DNA of 25,336 nucleotides, from NCBI GenBank assembly GCA_030673645.1, contig DAOVIO010000044.1, positions 1 through 25,336 of the forward strand, given 5' to 3'. Each line of letters begins with the position of its first letter. The stretch's first letter is position 1. Positions 24,600-25,336 of this stretch are shown piece after piece. The position numbers and the translations under genes are program-made. The stretch is from JAGLSB01 sp023135955. Lineage in GTDB: Bacteria > Bacteroidota > Bacteroidia > Bacteroidales > GCA-2748055. Below the pieces are notes generated by a model. The model saw only the letters and a program-made list of their open reading frames with translations, searched no databases and had not been told where the DNA came from.

Positions 24600-24698
24600 T
24601 GTTTCAATCTTTCAATAGCTAAAATAATATTTTGTGATTCTAAAAGTGGGTTGTAAAATTGTGTTTTTACCAGAAAAAATAAATTTATATCATTTGCT

Positions 24699-24998
24699 TT
24701 ATTTACAAGCACACTTCCCAATACAATCTACTATTTTGCTTAAATCGTCGTGTTTAAGAAAGTAATAGGTGTTTTTACCCTCTCTTTGTGAGCCGAGCAC
24801 TCCTTTATCTTTCAATATACCAAGATGATGTGATGTTGTTGATTGTTCAATTTTCAACAATTCATGGATTTCGGTAACCGATAGTCTGGTTCCGTCCTCA
24901 AGGTAATTTAAAATTGCAATTCTCATCGGATGCGCAATCGCTTTTAACATTGACGCGGCTTTTTCCAATTCCTCGGCCGTTAGATCAGATATTTTCAT
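24699..24998 (-). CDS. ArsR-family winged-helix repressor with cysteine-rich tail
   Basis: The 99-residue product starting at ATG 24998 has the ArsR fold: A-H-P-M-R-I-A-I-L-N-Y-L (22-33), then a helix-turn-helix I-E-Q-S-T-T-S-H-H-L-G-I-L (50-62) and the wing R-E-G-K-N-T-Y-Y. A GTG start at 25022 would add 8 residues, but it would sit inside the -7 box (25022-25029), so the ATG is preferred. The C terminus is D-C-I-G-K-C-A-C-K, with Cys92, Cys96 and Cys98. The classic arsenic site (C-V-C in the third helix) is absent. The cysteines may bind a metal or sense sulfur or redox state. Its target is unknown and may lie beyond the window or elsewhere. Confidence 0.85.
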   Translation of the reverse strand: MKISDLTAEELEKAASMLKAIAHPMRIAILNYLEDGTRLSVTEIHELLKIEQSTTSHHLGILKDKGVLGSQREGKNTYYFLKHDDLSKIVDCIGKCACK

Positions 24999-25021
24999 TT
25001 CTTGAATCTTAAATATACTCA

Positions 25022-25029
25022 CAAATATA
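25022..25029 (-). promoter_or_regulatory. Probable -7 box of the arsR-like gene
   Basis: On minus, TATATTTG (fits TAnnTTTG) ends 23 nt before the ATG at 24998. The nearest TTG is only 16 nt upstream, so the -33 element is uncertain. The box excludes the upstream GTG as start. Confidence 0.42.
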
Positions 25030-25336
25030 ACCCGTTATTATAAAACAAAAGTTTCGCTTAACCGCCTCCTAAACAGATGCTTAGAAGGATAATTTATTCC
25101 GTAATGGTCAAAATAATTTGTTCTATCTAAAAACTAATTAACAAATGCAAATATATGAATATATCATAATATCAAAATGATATTGTTCAACTTTTATGTA
25201 AGTGGCAATTACAACTGCACAGTTTTTCGTAATTAGGAATGCACAAAAAATGGCAACAACGGTGCACACCTTTGTCTTAATAAAAGTAGAAAAAATATCA
25301 TTGCTTAAAAATTGTTTTTCTATTTTTCATTCTATA
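25030..25336. other. Non-coding AT-rich end region
   Basis: No credible gene is seen over about 300 bp. A plus-strand ATG at 25250 stays open for 29 codons to the window edge but shows no recognisable sequence or upstream signal, so it is not called. The stretch holds the dyad at 25168-25184 and may be the upstream region of a gene beyond the window. Confidence 0.45.
25168..25184. promoter_or_regulatory. Perfect small dyad, possible operator
   Basis: AATATCA and TGATATT are perfect 7-bp arms around AAA. The neighbouring TATGA-N5-TCATA (about 25153-25168) is a second dyad of TGA...TCA type, the form often bound by ArsR-family repressors. Both lie about 160-190 bp before the arsR-like gene, so they may serve a divergent gene outside the window. 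AT-rich DNA yields such dyads by chance. Confidence 0.25.

Overview
The window looks like chromosome from a member of the Bacteroidota. It is AT-rich. Starts lack Shine-Dalgarno sequences, and several genes are preceded by the Bacteroidota-type -7 box TAnnTTTG, two of them with a TTG exactly 20 nt upstream. The gene content also fits: short ECF sigma/anti-sigma pair, AsmA-like giant, PorT-like barrels, and S23-type four-helix-bundle protein. I cannot place it below phylum level.

Layout. 1-412: start of a lipoprotein gene and, just upstream of it, a 39-47 codon remnant of a GMC/FAD oxidoreductase, both on minus. 413-3622: mnmH (tRNA 2-selenouridine synthase), an unrecognised soluble protein, and a U32-family tRNA hydroxylation protein (trhP-like) on minus. 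3734-9352 (all minus): orphan sensor histidine kinase, AsmA-like envelope protein, dipeptidase E, and a MoeB/ThiF-like E1 enzyme that has lost most of its zinc cysteines. 9573-12248 (minus): ECF sigma factor, membrane anti-sigma factor and outer-membrane barrel protein, ended by a strong terminator.

12331-18694 (plus) holds a palindromic repeat, then a TetR-controlled operon: TetR regulator with an operator overlapping its own promoter, LolA-like periplasmic protein, two LolC/E-FtsX permeases, LolD-like ATPase and an outer-membrane barrel. Together these look like a machine moving a lipid or lipoprotein-type substrate from inner to outer membrane. The operon is interrupted between the second permease and the ATPase by a compact cassette: an S23/four-helix-bundle gene enclosed by 31-bp inverted repeats built from 9-bp units. 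This resembles the intervening sequences of 23S rRNA genes, but sits in a protein-coding operon. It is the most interesting item in the window.

18797-25336: orphan single-domain response regulator, a C-terminal processing protease (S41), then on minus a queD-polA-moaD-like gene run, an ArsR-type repressor with a cysteine-rich tail, and an AT-rich non-coding end with a small dyad. No tRNA, rRNA, CRISPR array or complete insertion sequence was seen.
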